Shown here: positions 28,318 to 38,072 of the stretch, piece by piece | How positions within the stretch are numbered: the stretch's first letter is position 1 | Layout of the letters: every line of letters begins with the position of its first letter | Source: Desulfovibrio sp. | GTDB lineage: Bacteria > Desulfobacterota > Desulfovibrionia > Desulfovibrionales > Desulfovibrionaceae | Direction of reading: 5' to 3' | Length of the DNA stretch: 64,000 bases | NCBI RefSeq assembly: GCF_009712225.1 | Contig: NZ_WASP01000005.1 | Location: 1-64,000 of the forward strand | Program-made: the position numbers and the translations under genes | Notes under the pieces: model-generated | The model's database searches: none | What the model saw: only the letters and a program-made list of their open reading frames with translations | Told to the model about the DNA's origin: nothing

Positions 28318-30123
28318 ATGCCCAAGCAGGAAAATATCCGCAATTTTTGCATTATCGCCCACATCGACCACGGCAAATCCACCCTGGCCGACCGCATTCT
28401 TGAGCTGACGCAGGTTGTCAGCAAGCGGGAGGCGCGCCAGCAGTATCTGGACAAAATGGAGCTGGAACGGGAACGTGGCATCACCATCAAGGCCCAGACC
28501 GTGCGTATTCCCTACAAGGCCCAGAACGGGCAGGAATACGAGCTGAACCTCATCGACACCCCCGGACACGTCGACTTCAACTACGAAGTTTCGCGCTCGC
28601 TGGCCGCCTGTGAAGGCGCGCTGCTTGTGGTTGACGCCACCCAGGGCGTTGAGGCCCAGACTCTTGCCAACGTCTACCTTGCTCTGGACCACGATCACGA
28701 AATAGTGCCGGTGCTCAACAAGATTGACCTGCCCAGCGCCGAAGTCGACCGCGTAAAGGCCGAAATTGAAGAAAGCATTGGGCTGGACTGCTCTGAGGCC
28801 ATGCCTGTTTCTGCCAAAACCGGCATGGGCGTGGACGCAGTGCTTGAAGCCATCGTGCACCGCCTGCCCGCGCCAAAGGGCGACGTAAACGCGCCGCTCA
28901 AAGCGCTCATTTTCGACTCTTGGTACGACAGCTATCAGGGCGTGGTGATTCTTTTCCGCATCATGGACGGTACCATCAAGCGCAACGACATGGTGCGCCT
29001 GATGAGCACGGGCAAGGAATACGAAGTGCTGCGCCTCGGTGTGTTCTCGCCCGAAGCCACAGATGTGAACACTCTGCACGCTGGCGAGGTGGGTTTTATG
29101 TGCGGCTCCATCAAGGAGCTGGGCGACGCCCGCGTGGGCGACACCATCACCCTGGCCGACAACCCCGCCTCTGAAGCCGTTCCCGGATTCACGGAAGTGA
29201 AGCCCATGGTTTTCTGCGGCCTGTACCCCACAGAGTCCGACGAGTACGAAAACCTCAAGACCGCCCTTGAAAAGCTTCAGCTCAACGACGCAGCTTTTTC
29301 GTTTGAACCCGAAACCTCGCAGGCATTGGGTTTCGGCTTCCGTTGCGGCTTTTTGGGCCTGTTGCACATGGAAATCATCCAGGAGCGGCTTGAACGTGAA
29401 TTTGAGGTCAGCCTCATCGCCACAGCTCCTTCTGTGGTCTACAAGGTGGACACCAACGACGGCAAAACGCTGCAGATCGACAACCCGAGCCACCTGCCCG
29501 ACCCCACCAAGATTCGCGCGCTGTACGAGCCCTACGTGAACATGGATATCCACGTACCCAACGATTATGTGGGCAATGTCATGAAGCTGTGCGAAGAAAA
29601 GCGCGGCATGCAGAAAAACCTGCACTATCTGGCTACCAACCGCGTGGTTGTGACCTATGAACTGCCCTTTGCAGAAATTGTGTACGACTTTTTCGACCGC
29701 CTCAAGTCTGCCACGCGCGGCTATGCTTCCATGGACTACCATCCGCTGGATTACCGCGAATCAGACCTCGTGCGCCTCGACATCATGCTCAACGGCGAAA
29801 CCGTTGACGCTCTGGCCGTCATCGTACACCGCGACCGTGCCTACACCTATGGGCGCGGGCTGGCACTCAAACTCAAGCGCAGCATTCCCCGCCAGCTTTT
29901 CCAGGTAGCCATTCAGGCGGCCATCGGGCAAAAAATTATTGCCCGTGAAACCGTTTCGGCCTTCCGCAAGGACGTGACCGCCAAGTGTTACGGCGGCGAC
30001 ATCACCCGCAAGCGAAAGCTGCTTGAAAAGCAGAAGGAAGGCAAAAAGCGCATGAAGCGCATGGGTAACGTGGAACTGCCGCAGGAAGCGTTTTTGGCCG
30101 CCCTCAAGGTGGGCGACGAATAA
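28318..30123 (+). CDS. lepA: Elongation factor 4 (LepA), ribosomal back-translocase GTPase
   Basis: A 601-residue translational GTPase. G1 motif AHIDHGKST is at 14-22, G2 RGITIK, G3 DTPGH and G4 NKID; the LepA-specific C-terminal domain has the basic tail [20 protein letters not shown]. Two ATGs lie at 28312 and 28318. AGGA ends 1 base before the first and 7 before the second, so 28318 is chosen. It stands alone between the atp operon and a terminator. Confidence 0.96.
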   Translation: MPKQENIRNFCIIAHIDHGKSTLADRILELTQVVSKREARQQYLDKMELERERGITIKAQTVRIPYKAQNGQEYELNLIDTPGHVDFNYEVSRSLAACEGALLVVDATQGVEAQTLANVYLALDHDHEIVPVLNKIDLPSAEVDRVKAEIEESIGLDCSEAMPVSAKTGMGVDAVLEAIVHRLPAPKGDVNAPLKALIFDSWYDSYQGVVILFRIMDGTIKRNDMVRLMSTGKEYEVLRLGVFSPEATDVNTLHAGEVGFMCGSIKELGDARVGDTITLADNPASEAVPGFTEVKPMVFCGLYPTESDEYENLKTALEKLQLNDAAFSFEPETSQALGFGFRCGFLGLLHMEIIQERLEREFEVSLIATAPSVVYKVDTNDGKTLQIDNPSHLPDPTKIRALYEPYVNMDIHVPNDYVGNVMKLCEEKRGMQKNLHYLATNRVVVTYELPFAEIVYDFFDRLKSATRGYASMDYHPLDYRESDLVRLDIMLNGETVDALAVIVHRDRAYTYGRGLALKLKRSIPRQLFQVAIQAAIGQKIIARETVSAFRKDVTAKCYGGDITRKRKLLEKQKEGKKRMKRMGNVELPQEAFLAALKVGDE

Positions 30124-30150
30124 TAGCGTTTTCTTACAGCAAAATAGCAA

Positions 30151-30177
30151 AAGGGGTGGCCGTCATGGTCACCCCTT
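30151..30177 (+). terminator. Terminator of lepA
   Basis: AAGGGGTGGCC / GGTCACCCCTT, an 11-base stem with one G-U pair and loop GTCAT, followed by CTTCATTTC. Confidence 0.75.
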
Positions 30178-30366
30178 CTTCATTTCATGAAAGATTTTTT
30201 CAGCCCGCCCAATTTGGTCCCAGGTTGCCCGTAGAAGCAATCTAACAACCCAGACGGGTCCTTGCCCGGAAAATCAAAATAAACCGTCCCAAAGACCATC
30301 AGCGATGCACAGGCGCAGCCACACCCCATGCACCAGGCGCATACCACCTGACAAAAAGGCGTAACG

Positions 30367-30639
30367 CTAAGGCAGGTGCAGTCTGCGCATCTGCTCGTCG
30401 CTTATCTCAAAACGCCTCATGCACATGTCGTAGTAAGCGCGCCAGGGGAAATAGCTGGTGTTGCCCCGCCATTCGTTGTTCATCTGCGTTGCATCAGAGC
30501 GGCACTGCCGGTCGGCGGCCAAAGCCTGCTGGTCATCAAACGAAAGCGGTGCCCGCTCCTGCGCGGCGCAACCGCCCAGCGCACACGCAAGGCACAGGCA
30601 AAGCAGCACACTGCCATAAATCGCGTGTCGTTGTCGCAT
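30367..30639 (-). CDS. Small lipoprotein of unknown function
   Basis: A 90-residue protein. The signal peptide ends at lipobox ALGGC, so Cys24 would be acylated and the mature 67 residues tethered to a membrane. The mature part is polar with three cysteines (CRSD, CMRRF and the anchor) and aromatic stretches (YFPWRAYYDMC). A textbook AAGGAGG lies 6 bases before ATG 30639. It follows kup by 27 bases on the same strand, so the two are likely co-transcribed. I do not recognise a family. Confidence 0.75.
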   Translation of the reverse strand: MRQRHAIYGSVLLCLCLACALGGCAAQERAPLSFDDQQALAADRQCRSDATQMNNEWRGNTSYFPWRAYYDMCMRRFEISDEQMRRLHLP

Positions 30640-30666
30640 AGCCTGCCTCCTTTTTGCGGCGTCCTG

Positions 30667-32481
30667 CTACATGTCTATGCGGCTGATAACCCCGTGCACT
30701 GCGTGCACCGGCATTTTGTAAAACTGCACAAACGACGGCGCCAGTTTTTTTATGACGGCGTAAATACGCCACAGGGGCGAACTGGTGAGGATGTCTTCCA
30801 CACCATAGAAAATAACGCGTGGCTTGATGCCCGCCTCTACCATTATCTGGTCGATATCGACCACTTCCATGTAACCGGCAGAGACCTCAAACACGCGGAT
30901 ACCATCGGCAGGATCTTCCGCGAAGCGCCACACCACGCCCGTGGGTTCATAAGTGCGCGACATGCACAGCATGATGTTCTGCTCATAAATGATGCCATTG
31001 CTGAACATGGTTTTGACAATGTAGGGCGAAACCTTGTCGAGGCTACGCAAAAAGAAGATTGCCGTGCCGCGAATGGTGTGGCCATGGGCTTTCTCCTCTG
31101 CAAATTTTCTCAAAAACTGCTCCTTGCCCATGGGCCGCATGCGCTGGTAGGCCGCCTTTTGCCCCTGGGTATAGATAAGTATGACGGAAAGCGGAATGAG
31201 CGAAATAAGAATGGACCAATACCCGCCGTGGGGGAATTTATAAAAGTTGGCGAGCAGGTAGATGAAGTCCAGCGCACATATGAACGCCGCAATCACGGCA
31301 TTCAGGTGCCGCCCCTGCAGGTGGAAAATCCATACCATGAACACGCCGGTTATGGTCATGGTTCCCGTAACCGCCAGACCATAGGCGGCGGCCAGCTTGT
31401 GTGATTCGCCAAAGCCGCAGATCACCAGCACCACAGCGATAAACAGGCCCCAGTTCACAGAATTTATGTATATCTGCGAGTGCAGTTCCTTGGAGGTATA
31501 ATCCACCTTGAACAGGGGCATGATGTGGGTGGCCATGCTTTGATACATAATGGAAAACAGGCCGCTGATGAGCGCTTGCGAGGCGATGACCGTGGCCAGC
31601 AGGCTGAGCACAAGAAAGGGCACGTAAAGATAGTGCGCCTGGCTGTTGATCATTTCGAACAGCACGTTTTCCGCACCGGGATTGCGGATGAGAAACGATG
31701 TCTGGCCCATGTAGCTGGCAACCAGTGCCATGAAAACAATACCCCAGGCCGCGATAATGGGTTTGCGCCCCATGTGCCCCATGTCCGCGTACAGGGCTTC
31801 ACCACCTGTTGCGCACAAAATGACCTCTGAGAGCACAAAAAAGCTTACCAGACCGTTGTGGATCATGAAATCGATGGCGTACCAGGGGTTCAGGGCCTTG
31901 AGAACCTGCGGCGTCTGCGCGATGGAGACGCAGCCGGAAAATGCCAGCACGCAAAACCATATGGCCATTATGGGGCCAAAAACCACAGAAACCGCACCGC
32001 TGCCTCGCCGCTGTACGGCAAAAAGCACCAGCGTAATGGCAAGGGCCAGTCCCACAATCACAGTCTTGGGTGTTTGCTCCAGCCCGGGCACGAGAGTCAG
32101 GCCTTCAACAGCAGAGAGAATGGAAATGGCAGGCGTGATGACGCCGTCGCCTATGAGCAGCGAAACGCCCACAAAGGCCAGCACAGAGGCCAGGCCAATT
32201 TTCTTGGTAGATTTGAGCAGAGGACGCAGGATTGAAAGCAGCACAATGGTGCCACCCTCGCCGCCCTTACTCAGGCTCATGGCAAGCCAGGCATATCCCA
32301 CCGTCACAAGCAGCAGCAATGTCCAGATAATCAGCGATAAAATGCCGATAAAATGGGCTTCTGTGCGCTCTGTGAGCAGAAAAATAACAGCCAGCGTGTA
32401 GATAGGGCTTGTGCCAATATCGCCGAAAACAAGGCCCAGCGATTTGATGATCGTAGAAAAAGTAACCTGCTGCGAATCCAT
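30667..32481 (-). CDS. kup: Kup-type low-affinity potassium uptake transporter
   Basis: A 604-residue proton/potassium symporter. The N-terminal signature LGLVFGDIGTSPIYTL, GGEGGTIVL, the VGDGVITPAISILSAVEGL-like block and GQTSFLIRNP are all characteristic. About 12 membrane helices fill residues 1-440 and a soluble C-terminal domain follows. ATG 32481 has GGAGG 4 bases upstream; the ATG at 32496 is weaker. It has its own promoter. Confidence 0.95.
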   Translation of the reverse strand: MDSQQVTFSTIIKSLGLVFGDIGTSPIYTLAVIFLLTERTEAHFIGILSLIIWTLLLLVTVGYAWLAMSLSKGGEGGTIVLLSILRPLLKSTKKIGLASVLAFVGVSLLIGDGVITPAISILSAVEGLTLVPGLEQTPKTVIVGLALAITLVLFAVQRRGSGAVSVVFGPIMAIWFCVLAFSGCVSIAQTPQVLKALNPWYAIDFMIHNGLVSFFVLSEVILCATGGEALYADMGHMGRKPIIAAWGIVFMALVASYMGQTSFLIRNPGAENVLFEMINSQAHYLYVPFLVLSLLATVIASQALISGLFSIMYQSMATHIMPLFKVDYTSKELHSQIYINSVNWGLFIAVVLVICGFGESHKLAAAYGLAVTGTMTITGVFMVWIFHLQGRHLNAVIAAFICALDFIYLLANFYKFPHGGYWSILISLIPLSVILIYTQGQKAAYQRMRPMGKEQFLRKFAEEKAHGHTIRGTAIFFLRSLDKVSPYIVKTMFSNGIIYEQNIMLCMSRTYEPTGVVWRFAEDPADGIRVFEVSAGYMEVVDIDQIMVEAGIKPRVIFYGVEDILTSSPLWRIYAVIKKLAPSFVQFYKMPVHAVHGVISRIDM

Positions 32482-32504
32482 GAGTCCTCCAAGCATTGCA
32501 GCGC

Positions 32505-32533
32505 ACCATAAAGCACGCGGGCGCGGCTGGCAA
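32505..32533 (-). promoter_or_regulatory. kup promoter
   Basis: Minus strand TTGCCA (32533-32528), 17 bases, TATGGT (32510-32505). The start near 32498 leaves a leader of about 17 bases that contains the ribosome site. Confidence 0.65.
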
Positions 32534-32620
32534 GATGGGCCAAAAGGCCCAGCCATCGGGGGTTGGCAGCGCTTGCTGTCGCAGCCCCCTCAAAGCGCAG
32601 TGGGCATTCATCCCCTACAC

Positions 32621-32650
32621 AAAAACACGCCGCCCCTTTCGGGGCGGCGT
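32621..32650 (-). terminator. Terminator of the lactate permease gene
   Basis: Minus strand 10-base perfect stem ACGCCGCCCC / GGGGCGGCGT with a 4-base loop, followed by GTTTTTG, 24 bases after the lctP stop. Confidence 0.9.
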
Positions 32651-32674
32651 CACATTACGGAAGGAAAACCACTT

Positions 32675-34315
32675 TTACGGCAGCATCCAGTGCAGCACGT
32701 TGGACTGCAGGTAGGTGAGCACGCAGATAAAGGCCGTCATGGCCAAGCTGTGCCCAAGCGTAAAGCGGAACAGGTCGCCTTCATGACCAACCAGGTTGGT
32801 GGCAGCGGTTGCCACACTGATGGACTGGGGCGAAATCATCTTGCCGGTAACACCACCGGAAGAGTTGGCGGAAACGGCCAAGGCCGGATCCATGCCCACC
32901 ACTTCGGCCGTCGAGCGCTGCATGCCGCAGAACAGGGCGTTCGAAGAGGTGTCCGAACCGGTAAGGAACACGCCCAACCAGCCCAGAAGGGGCGAGAAGA
33001 GCGGGAACAGGGGACCGGTCAGGGTGAAGGCGATACCCAGGGTGGAGCTCATGCCGGAGAAGTTCATGAGGTAGGCCAGACCCAGGATCATGGCAATGGT
33101 CAGGATGGGGAAACGCAGCTGGTGAATGGTGCGGAACAGGCAGCTGACGGCCTTGCCGAACGAGTAACCAGGCATGAAAGGCACAGAGAAGAAGCCAGCC
33201 AGCAGAATGGCCGTACCACCGGCGGAGAGCCAGTTGAACGTAAACACTGCGGGGTAGTTGGGATCTTTGCCAGCGGCCAGAATGGGGGCAGCCTTGTGCA
33301 CCATGCCGTCAAGAGCGGGCCAGGAGAACTTGAGCACCGAACCGGGCACGGCGTTCAGCATGTTCTTGAACTGGGGCAGGCCCCACAGGAACACCATCAC
33401 GGCCAGCACGATGTAGGGCAGCCACGCACGCAGCACTACGCCCATAGCGGGGGCAGCGCCACTCAGAGCGGTTTCCTTTTCACCTTCAAAGCGCCAAACG
33501 CTCTTGGGCTTCCACACGCGCAGCAAGAGCACCATAGCGATAATGGTGATCAGGGCCGACATGATATCGGGCAGCGTAGCGCCGTGGTAGTTGGAGAACA
33601 GGAACTGCGAACCGGCAAAGCTCACGCCAGCCACGATGATGGCGGGCAGCACTTCCATGGCGCGCTTGAAGCCGCACATGACCACGCAGAGCCACAGCGG
33701 AACAAGGATGGACAGGAAGGGCAGCTGACGGCCCACAATCTGGCTCACGTGCATTTCCGGAATACCGGAAACCTGGGCGCCGACGATGATCGGGATACCA
33801 ATGGCGCCAAAGGCCACAGGAGCGGTGTTGGCAATCAGACAGATACCGGCGGCGTACAGCGGGCGGAAGCCCAGGCCCACCAGCATGGCGGCGGTGATTG
33901 CCACAGGCGTACCAAAGCCAGCGGTACCTTCAATGAAGGAACCAAAGGCAAAGGCGATAAAGATGGCCTGAAGACGGCGGTCGTCCGTAAGACGGGCAAG
34001 CGATTCTTTGATGTACTCAAATTCGCCCGATTCAACGGTCATGTTGTACACCCAGACCGCCGTGATGACGATCCAGATGATGGGGAAGAGGCCGAAAGCG
34101 GCACCGTAGCTCAGCGCGCCCAGAGCAGTGCCGAAGGGCATGCCCCACACGGCAACAGCCAGAACGAAAGAAAGACCAACGGCAAGAGCCGCAGCGTAGT
34201 GCCCCTTAGCACGGCGCACGGCCAGCATGTAAAAAAGGCTGATCAGGGGGATACCTGCCAGCAGGGCGGAAACCACAGCTCCGCCAACCGGATCATACAC
34301 TTGTGTCCAAGCCAT
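32675..34315 (-). CDS. lctP: L-lactate permease family transporter
   Basis: A 546-residue membrane protein with 12 or more helices that imports lactate with protons, supplying the main electron donor of these bacteria. Family signatures seen are FGSFIEGTAGFGTPVAITAA, LTGSDTSSNALFCGMQ and SANSSGGVTGKMISPQSI. ATG 34315 has GAGGG 8 bases upstream. It is a single-gene unit between a glycosyltransferase operon and kup. Substrate assignment rests on the family and on the lifestyle. Confidence 0.94.
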   Translation of the reverse strand: MAWTQVYDPVGGAVVSALLAGIPLISLFYMLAVRRAKGHYAAALAVGLSFVLAVAVWGMPFGTALGALSYGAAFGLFPIIWIVITAVWVYNMTVESGEFEYIKESLARLTDDRRLQAIFIAFAFGSFIEGTAGFGTPVAITAAMLVGLGFRPLYAAGICLIANTAPVAFGAIGIPIIVGAQVSGIPEMHVSQIVGRQLPFLSILVPLWLCVVMCGFKRAMEVLPAIIVAGVSFAGSQFLFSNYHGATLPDIMSALITIIAMVLLLRVWKPKSVWRFEGEKETALSGAAPAMGVVLRAWLPYIVLAVMVFLWGLPQFKNMLNAVPGSVLKFSWPALDGMVHKAAPILAAGKDPNYPAVFTFNWLSAGGTAILLAGFFSVPFMPGYSFGKAVSCLFRTIHQLRFPILTIAMILGLAYLMNFSGMSSTLGIAFTLTGPLFPLFSPLLGWLGVFLTGSDTSSNALFCGMQRSTAEVVGMDPALAVSANSSGGVTGKMISPQSISVATAATNLVGHEGDLFRFTLGHSLAMTAFICVLTYLQSNVLHWMLP

Positions 34316-34488
34316 ATAACAGACCCTCAACTGTTATGTGTTACTAGGGGGCGTATGGCAGTGCGGAGTCCCTTCCGTGCGACCCTGAAATACTACCCTA
34401 TCCCCCTCTAAGACCATTGAGAGCGAATATAATCTTTTAGCCAAAAAAACAACACGTTTTTCCTATATTGACGACACAAAACTTAGCG
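34316..34488 (-). promoter_or_regulatory. Upstream region of lctP
   Basis: A TATATT box (minus strand 34431-34426) would give a leader of about 100 bases, but the matching -35 is poor (TGTTGT at 17 bases or TTGTTT at 15). A T-rich tract lies in the spacer. The exact promoter is uncertain. Confidence 0.3.
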
Positions 34489-35463
34489 TTATCGTCGCAA
34501 ATTGGCGGGTAGAGCGAAATACAGGCGGGCTGCAAGGTCAAAAAAAACTCCCGGCAGATAACTTGCCCACCAGAAAAGTCTGTACTTGAGGCCGCTGTTT
34601 CGCCACGGGCGTATGGCCTCGCGGGCGGCGCTGTTGTGCCCCTCGCGCCACAGGGCCACGGCCTTCTGAAAACCAGCCCTGCGGGTCATCAGCTCCACAA
34701 GCCCCGCATATTCCTGATCATAGCCAGGGTACAATGCCCGGTGCTTTTCAAGAATCCGCAGCGTCTCGTCCGCAAACTGGCCAAATTTTCTAAAGGTCGT
34801 GTTGGCTCCGTGCACTCGCCAGAGGGTCAGGGGCTCATCCACATGGTCCAGTTCCCAATCGTGGGCGATGCGATAAAAAACGTCGGCCTCCTCGCACACG
34901 TTGAGGCTCTGGTCAAACCAGCCCCCGTTGATGCCCTGGCCGGAAGCAATCTTTTCCGCCGAAAGACTGGTCAACGCCTCGCGGCTAACCATGGCCGAAG
35001 ACATGGAAATCCACTGCCGCTGCATCAGCGCGGCAAATGCCATGCCACGCTCTGGCGAGGTTTCGGCAAACAGGCGTTTGAGCACCCGCCTGCCATCAAA
35101 AATTTCCGTATCGGTAGATACCAGGCCAACGCGGGGGTTGGCTTCAAACAGGACCACCTGCCGTTCAAGCTTTGCGGGTTTCCACAGGTCGTCGCAGTCG
35201 AGAAAGGCCAGATACCGGCCCCGCGCCTGCGCCAGAGCCAGATTGCGGCCCTCGCCCAGCGGCACGATGCTCTCGCCCCTGAAATAGCGCACCTTTTCGC
35301 CGTAGCTCCGGGCTATGGCCGGGCTTTCGTCGGTCGAGCAGTTATCCCAGAAAATAACCTCAAAATCCGTAAAGGTCTGGGCCATGAGACTGTCCATGGC
35401 CTCGCGCAGGTCGCGCGAGCTGTTCAGACAGTTCATTATTACCGAGACAGCGGGGGCATTCAT
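34489..35463 (-). CDS. Glycosyltransferase family 2
   Basis: A 324-residue GT-A enzyme. It has VSVIMNCLNSSRDLREAMDS, the nucleotide motif WDNCSTDES and the metal motif FLDCDDLW. A WRVHGANTTFRK block lies near residue 220 and a hydrophobic amphipathic C-terminal end (LFWWASYLPGVFFDLAARLYF) probably sits on the membrane. Its ATG overlaps the gtrA stop (ATGA). With the upstream aminotransferase and GtrA it forms a three-gene module that may make and transfer a lipid-linked amino sugar. The acceptor is unknown. Confidence 0.85.
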   Translation of the reverse strand: MNAPAVSVIMNCLNSSRDLREAMDSLMAQTFTDFEVIFWDNCSTDESPAIARSYGEKVRYFRGESIVPLGEGRNLALAQARGRYLAFLDCDDLWKPAKLERQVVLFEANPRVGLVSTDTEIFDGRRVLKRLFAETSPERGMAFAALMQRQWISMSSAMVSREALTSLSAEKIASGQGINGGWFDQSLNVCEEADVFYRIAHDWELDHVDEPLTLWRVHGANTTFRKFGQFADETLRILEKHRALYPGYDQEYAGLVELMTRRAGFQKAVALWREGHNSAAREAIRPWRNSGLKYRLFWWASYLPGVFFDLAARLYFALPANLRR

Positions 35464-36056
35464 GCTTTTTCCTCGTTGGGTGCGGGATGTTGGGCTGCGG
35501 ATGATGCTACAGGGGGCTGCCCAGACTCAGACTGATCTTGCCCGAGCTGATCTTGTCCGGACCGATATGGCCCAGTCTTTTCTGCCCCGGACTGCACAAA
35601 GGAAGCCTGCTTTTTGAAAACCCATACCTTGCACAGGGCATAGACGATGACAGGTACAAGCAGCACGGCTATTGGCATGGCCCAGGCATAGGGTACACCC
35701 GCCTGCATGAGCAGCCACACAATGGCAGAGTTACAGCACAGGCCAACTGCCTGGGTTGCCGCAAAACGCGGCAGCATGGCGCGGTGGGTGGCAATGCCTG
35801 CGCCCGCTTCCGCAGCGCGGAAGGTCCACAGGCATTGCCCGAGATAGGACACGATAAAACTGAGCGCATAGGCCAGGGCATTGCCCACCAGCGTGGGCAG
35901 CCCCAAAACGCTGACAAACAGCAGCCCCAGTAAAAAATAGCTTACCGAGGCAGCGCCGCCCACAATGCCAAAACGCACCCAGCGCTTGGCGAGAATGCCG
36001 CGCACCAGTGCCGCAATTCCGGCGCAGCCGGGTATACCCTGCCAGCCGCTAGCCAC
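35460..36056 (-). CDS. GtrA-family membrane protein
   Basis: A 198-residue protein with four membrane helices between about residues 28 and 150 (RFGIVGGAASVSYFLLGLLF, GNALAYALSFIVSYLGQ and two more), the GtrA fold thought to help flip undecaprenyl-linked sugars. The C-terminal 45 residues are polar and low-complexity (Gln, Ser, Pro rich). It starts at GTG 36056 with GGAGG 5 bases upstream. It lies between the DegT-type aminotransferase and a GT2 enzyme, which supports a role in surface glycan modification. Confidence 0.82.
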   Translation of the reverse strand: MASGWQGIPGCAGIAALVRGILAKRWVRFGIVGGAASVSYFLLGLLFVSVLGLPTLVGNALAYALSFIVSYLGQCLWTFRAAEAGAGIATHRAMLPRFAATQAVGLCCNSAIVWLLMQAGVPYAWAMPIAVLLVPVIVYALCKVWVFKKQASFVQSGAEKTGPYRSGQDQLGQDQSESGQPPVASSAAQHPAPNEEKA

Positions 36057-36083
36057 GGCTGCCTCCGCCCGCAGGGGCGGTGC

Positions 36084-37223
36084 CTACTTCAGTGCGGCAA
36101 CCAACGCGTCGCACACGCTCTCCACGTCTTCAGTGCTCAGGGCGGGGTGCAGGGGCAAGGTCACAAGCTCGCTGTAGAGCTGCTCGGTCACGGGCAGCGA
36201 CAGCGCACCGCTGCCAAAGCAGCTCAGCAGATGGTTGGGCTTGTAATGCACGCCCGTGGGAATGTCGCGAGCGGCCAGAAATTCCTTCACCGCGTCCTTG
36301 CGACCGCCCAGCACGCGCACCGGCATGATGTGGCGCACCACAAAATCCTGCGGATCTGTGCGCAGCACGACCAGCCCATCAACCCCGGCCAGCCGTTGCT
36401 CATAAATGGCTGTCAGCTGGCGGCGGGCCGGTATGAATTCAGATTCAAGACGCGAAAGCTGCACCCGGCCAATGGCGGCCATGATATTACTCATGTGGTA
36501 ACGCCAGCCCTGCCGTTTTACGTCCGGATCCCACGAACGCGCACCCGTAAAACGCTTTTGCGCGTCGTTGGCCACAGAAAGCAGGCGGGCGTCAGAAGCC
36601 AGCTGCCCGGCTTCTTCATCAAAGGCGATCAGGCAACCGCCCTCGCCGCAGGTAATATTTTTGATGCCGTCAAAGCTGAAACAGACCATGTCGCCCATGC
36701 TGCCGATCTTGCGGCCGTGGCTTTTGCAGCCAAAGGCATGGGCGGCGTCTTCAACCACGCGCAGGCCTTTTTCGCGAGCAAAGCTGTAGATGGCGTCGAG
36801 CTGCCAGGGGTTGCTGGCATAGTGCACGGGCATGATGGCGATGGTGCGGGGGGTCAGACGGCGCTCGGCATCGGCAAGATCAATGGTGCCGGTATCGGCC
36901 AGCACATCGCAGGCTACCGGCGTACAGCCAGCAGCTGTAATGGCCTGAAAAGACGCCACAAAGGTAAGAGAAGGAACAAGAACTTCGGGTGTGCCGTCTA
37001 CGCGACACTGTGCGGCAACGGCGTCCACGGCCAGATGCAGGGCCGCGGTGCCGGTATTGACTGTAATAACCTGACTGGGTTTGACGCCAAGATACTGCGC
37101 CACTTCTTCTTCAAAAAGGCGCACTTCGTTGCCCATGCCAAGATAGCCGTCTTCAGTAATAACGCGGCTAACGGCGCGGGCTTCAGCTTCACCCACAACG
37201 GAACGTGAAAGACGCATGGACAT
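36084..37223 (-). CDS. DegT/DnrJ/EryC1/StrS-type PLP aminotransferase for sugar nucleotides
   Basis: A 379-residue enzyme of the family that converts keto-sugars on nucleotides into amino sugars. The PLP lysine lies in SFDGIKNITCGEGG; NTGTAALHLAV, VPSLTFVAS and VEDAAHAFG form the cofactor pocket. AGGAGG precedes ATG 37223 by 4 bases; ATG 37217 is a possible alternative. It leads the module with GtrA and GT2. The precise sugar cannot be told. Confidence 0.9.
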   Translation of the reverse strand: MSMRLSRSVVGEAEARAVSRVITEDGYLGMGNEVRLFEEEVAQYLGVKPSQVITVNTGTAALHLAVDAVAAQCRVDGTPEVLVPSLTFVASFQAITAAGCTPVACDVLADTGTIDLADAERRLTPRTIAIMPVHYASNPWQLDAIYSFAREKGLRVVEDAAHAFGCKSHGRKIGSMGDMVCFSFDGIKNITCGEGGCLIAFDEEAGQLASDARLLSVANDAQKRFTGARSWDPDVKRQGWRYHMSNIMAAIGRVQLSRLESEFIPARRQLTAIYEQRLAGVDGLVVLRTDPQDFVVRHIMPVRVLGGRKDAVKEFLAARDIPTGVHYKPNHLLSCFGSGALSLPVTEQLYSELVTLPLHPALSTEDVESVCDALVAALK

Positions 37224-37379
37224 AAGGCCTCCTGCTGCGGCGGCATGACCGGGGTTTACAGACCGCCCGGCTGGCGTTGGCTTCAGGCTGCGCGTCGTCA
37301 CTCAAAAAAACCGCAGGCACCGGGGCTTTAAAAAACCCGCCGTCCGTACAGATTCAGGGGTGCGCGCCTGGCCGCCATG

Positions 37380-37892
37380 CTAACCCGCATCGGCGTTCAT
37401 GTCGCTCAATAACGTGTCGAGGTCAAGCAGAATGAGCAGGCGGTCTTCAAGCTTGCCCACGCCCCGAATGTACTCGGAGCCAATGCCGCACACAACAGGC
37501 GGTGCGGGCTCTACCGTAGAGGCGGGAATGCGCAGCACTTCAGAGACGCCGTCTACAAGAAAACCCACGATTTTCTGGTTAAATTCCATTACCACAATGC
37601 GCGTGTTGCCGTCGTGCTCCACCGGGTGCAGATGAAAACGCGTGCGCATGTTGATGACCGGAATAACCTTGCCGCGCAGGTTGATAACGCCCTCAATGAA
37701 GGCGGCGGCATGCGGAACCATGGTGATCTGCATGAGCCGGATGATTTCCTGAACCGAAAGGATATCGACCCCGAACTCTTCTTCGCCAATGCGAAAGGTT
37801 ACCAGCTGGAGCAGGTCGCCCTCATGTTCCTGGCCAGAGCCCTGATGCGTCTCAAGCGTTGATGTCTGCACCGCGTCCATTGTGTCCGTCAT
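37380..37892 (-). CDS. cheW: Chemotaxis coupling protein CheW
   Basis: A 170-residue SH3-fold adaptor that links chemoreceptors to the CheA kinase. Signatures seen are LVTFRIGEEEFGVDILSVQE, the VPHAAAFIEGVINLRGKVIP block and DGVSEVLRI. ATG 37892 has GGAGG 7 bases upstream; the longer frame to 37934 reads through this ribosome site. No receptor or CheA gene is nearby. A sigma-28-like promoter precedes it. Confidence 0.93.
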   Translation of the reverse strand: MTDTMDAVQTSTLETHQGSGQEHEGDLLQLVTFRIGEEEFGVDILSVQEIIRLMQITMVPHAAAFIEGVINLRGKVIPVINMRTRFHLHPVEHDGNTRIVVMEFNQKIVGFLVDGVSEVLRIPASTVEPAPPVVCGIGSEYIRGVGKLEDRLLILLDLDTLLSDMNADAG

Positions 37893-38016
37893 GGGATGGC
37901 CTCCATGGTATAAAGGGCGTTTCAGCCCGTACACCGCCGCTGTTGCGGCAGCTTTTCACCTGTTTTGGGTGTCCGGGCCTGCCGCAGAAGCTGCGCGTCA
38001 GGTCCGGTTCTCTCAC

Positions 38017-38043
38017 TTATCGGTTACTATGCAAAATACTTCA
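38017..38043 (-). promoter_or_regulatory. Sigma-28 (FliA)-like promoter of cheW
   Basis: Minus strand TGAAGTAT (38043-38036), 11 bases, ACCGATAA (38024-38017). The enterobacterial consensus TAAAGTTT-N11-GCCGATAA is matched at 6 of 8 and 7 of 8 positions with exact spacing. The position overlaps only intergenic DNA, 125 bases before cheW. Confidence 0.6.
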
Positions 38044-38072
38044 TGCCCAAGTGCAAATTCGGGCTGCCCCAC

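Noticed and set aside
28150..29742. 530-codon minus-strand frame opposite lepA
   Set aside because: Antisense to a universally conserved GTPase; no supporting signals.
30215..30230. Sigma-54-like TGG-N-TTGC element
   Set aside because: The GG and GC are separated by 9 rather than 10 bases, and no plus-strand gene follows.
32411..34411. 666-codon plus-strand frame opposite lctP
   Set aside because: Low-complexity His/Gly/Gln content is typical of a mirror frame; lctP and its terminator on the minus strand explain the region.
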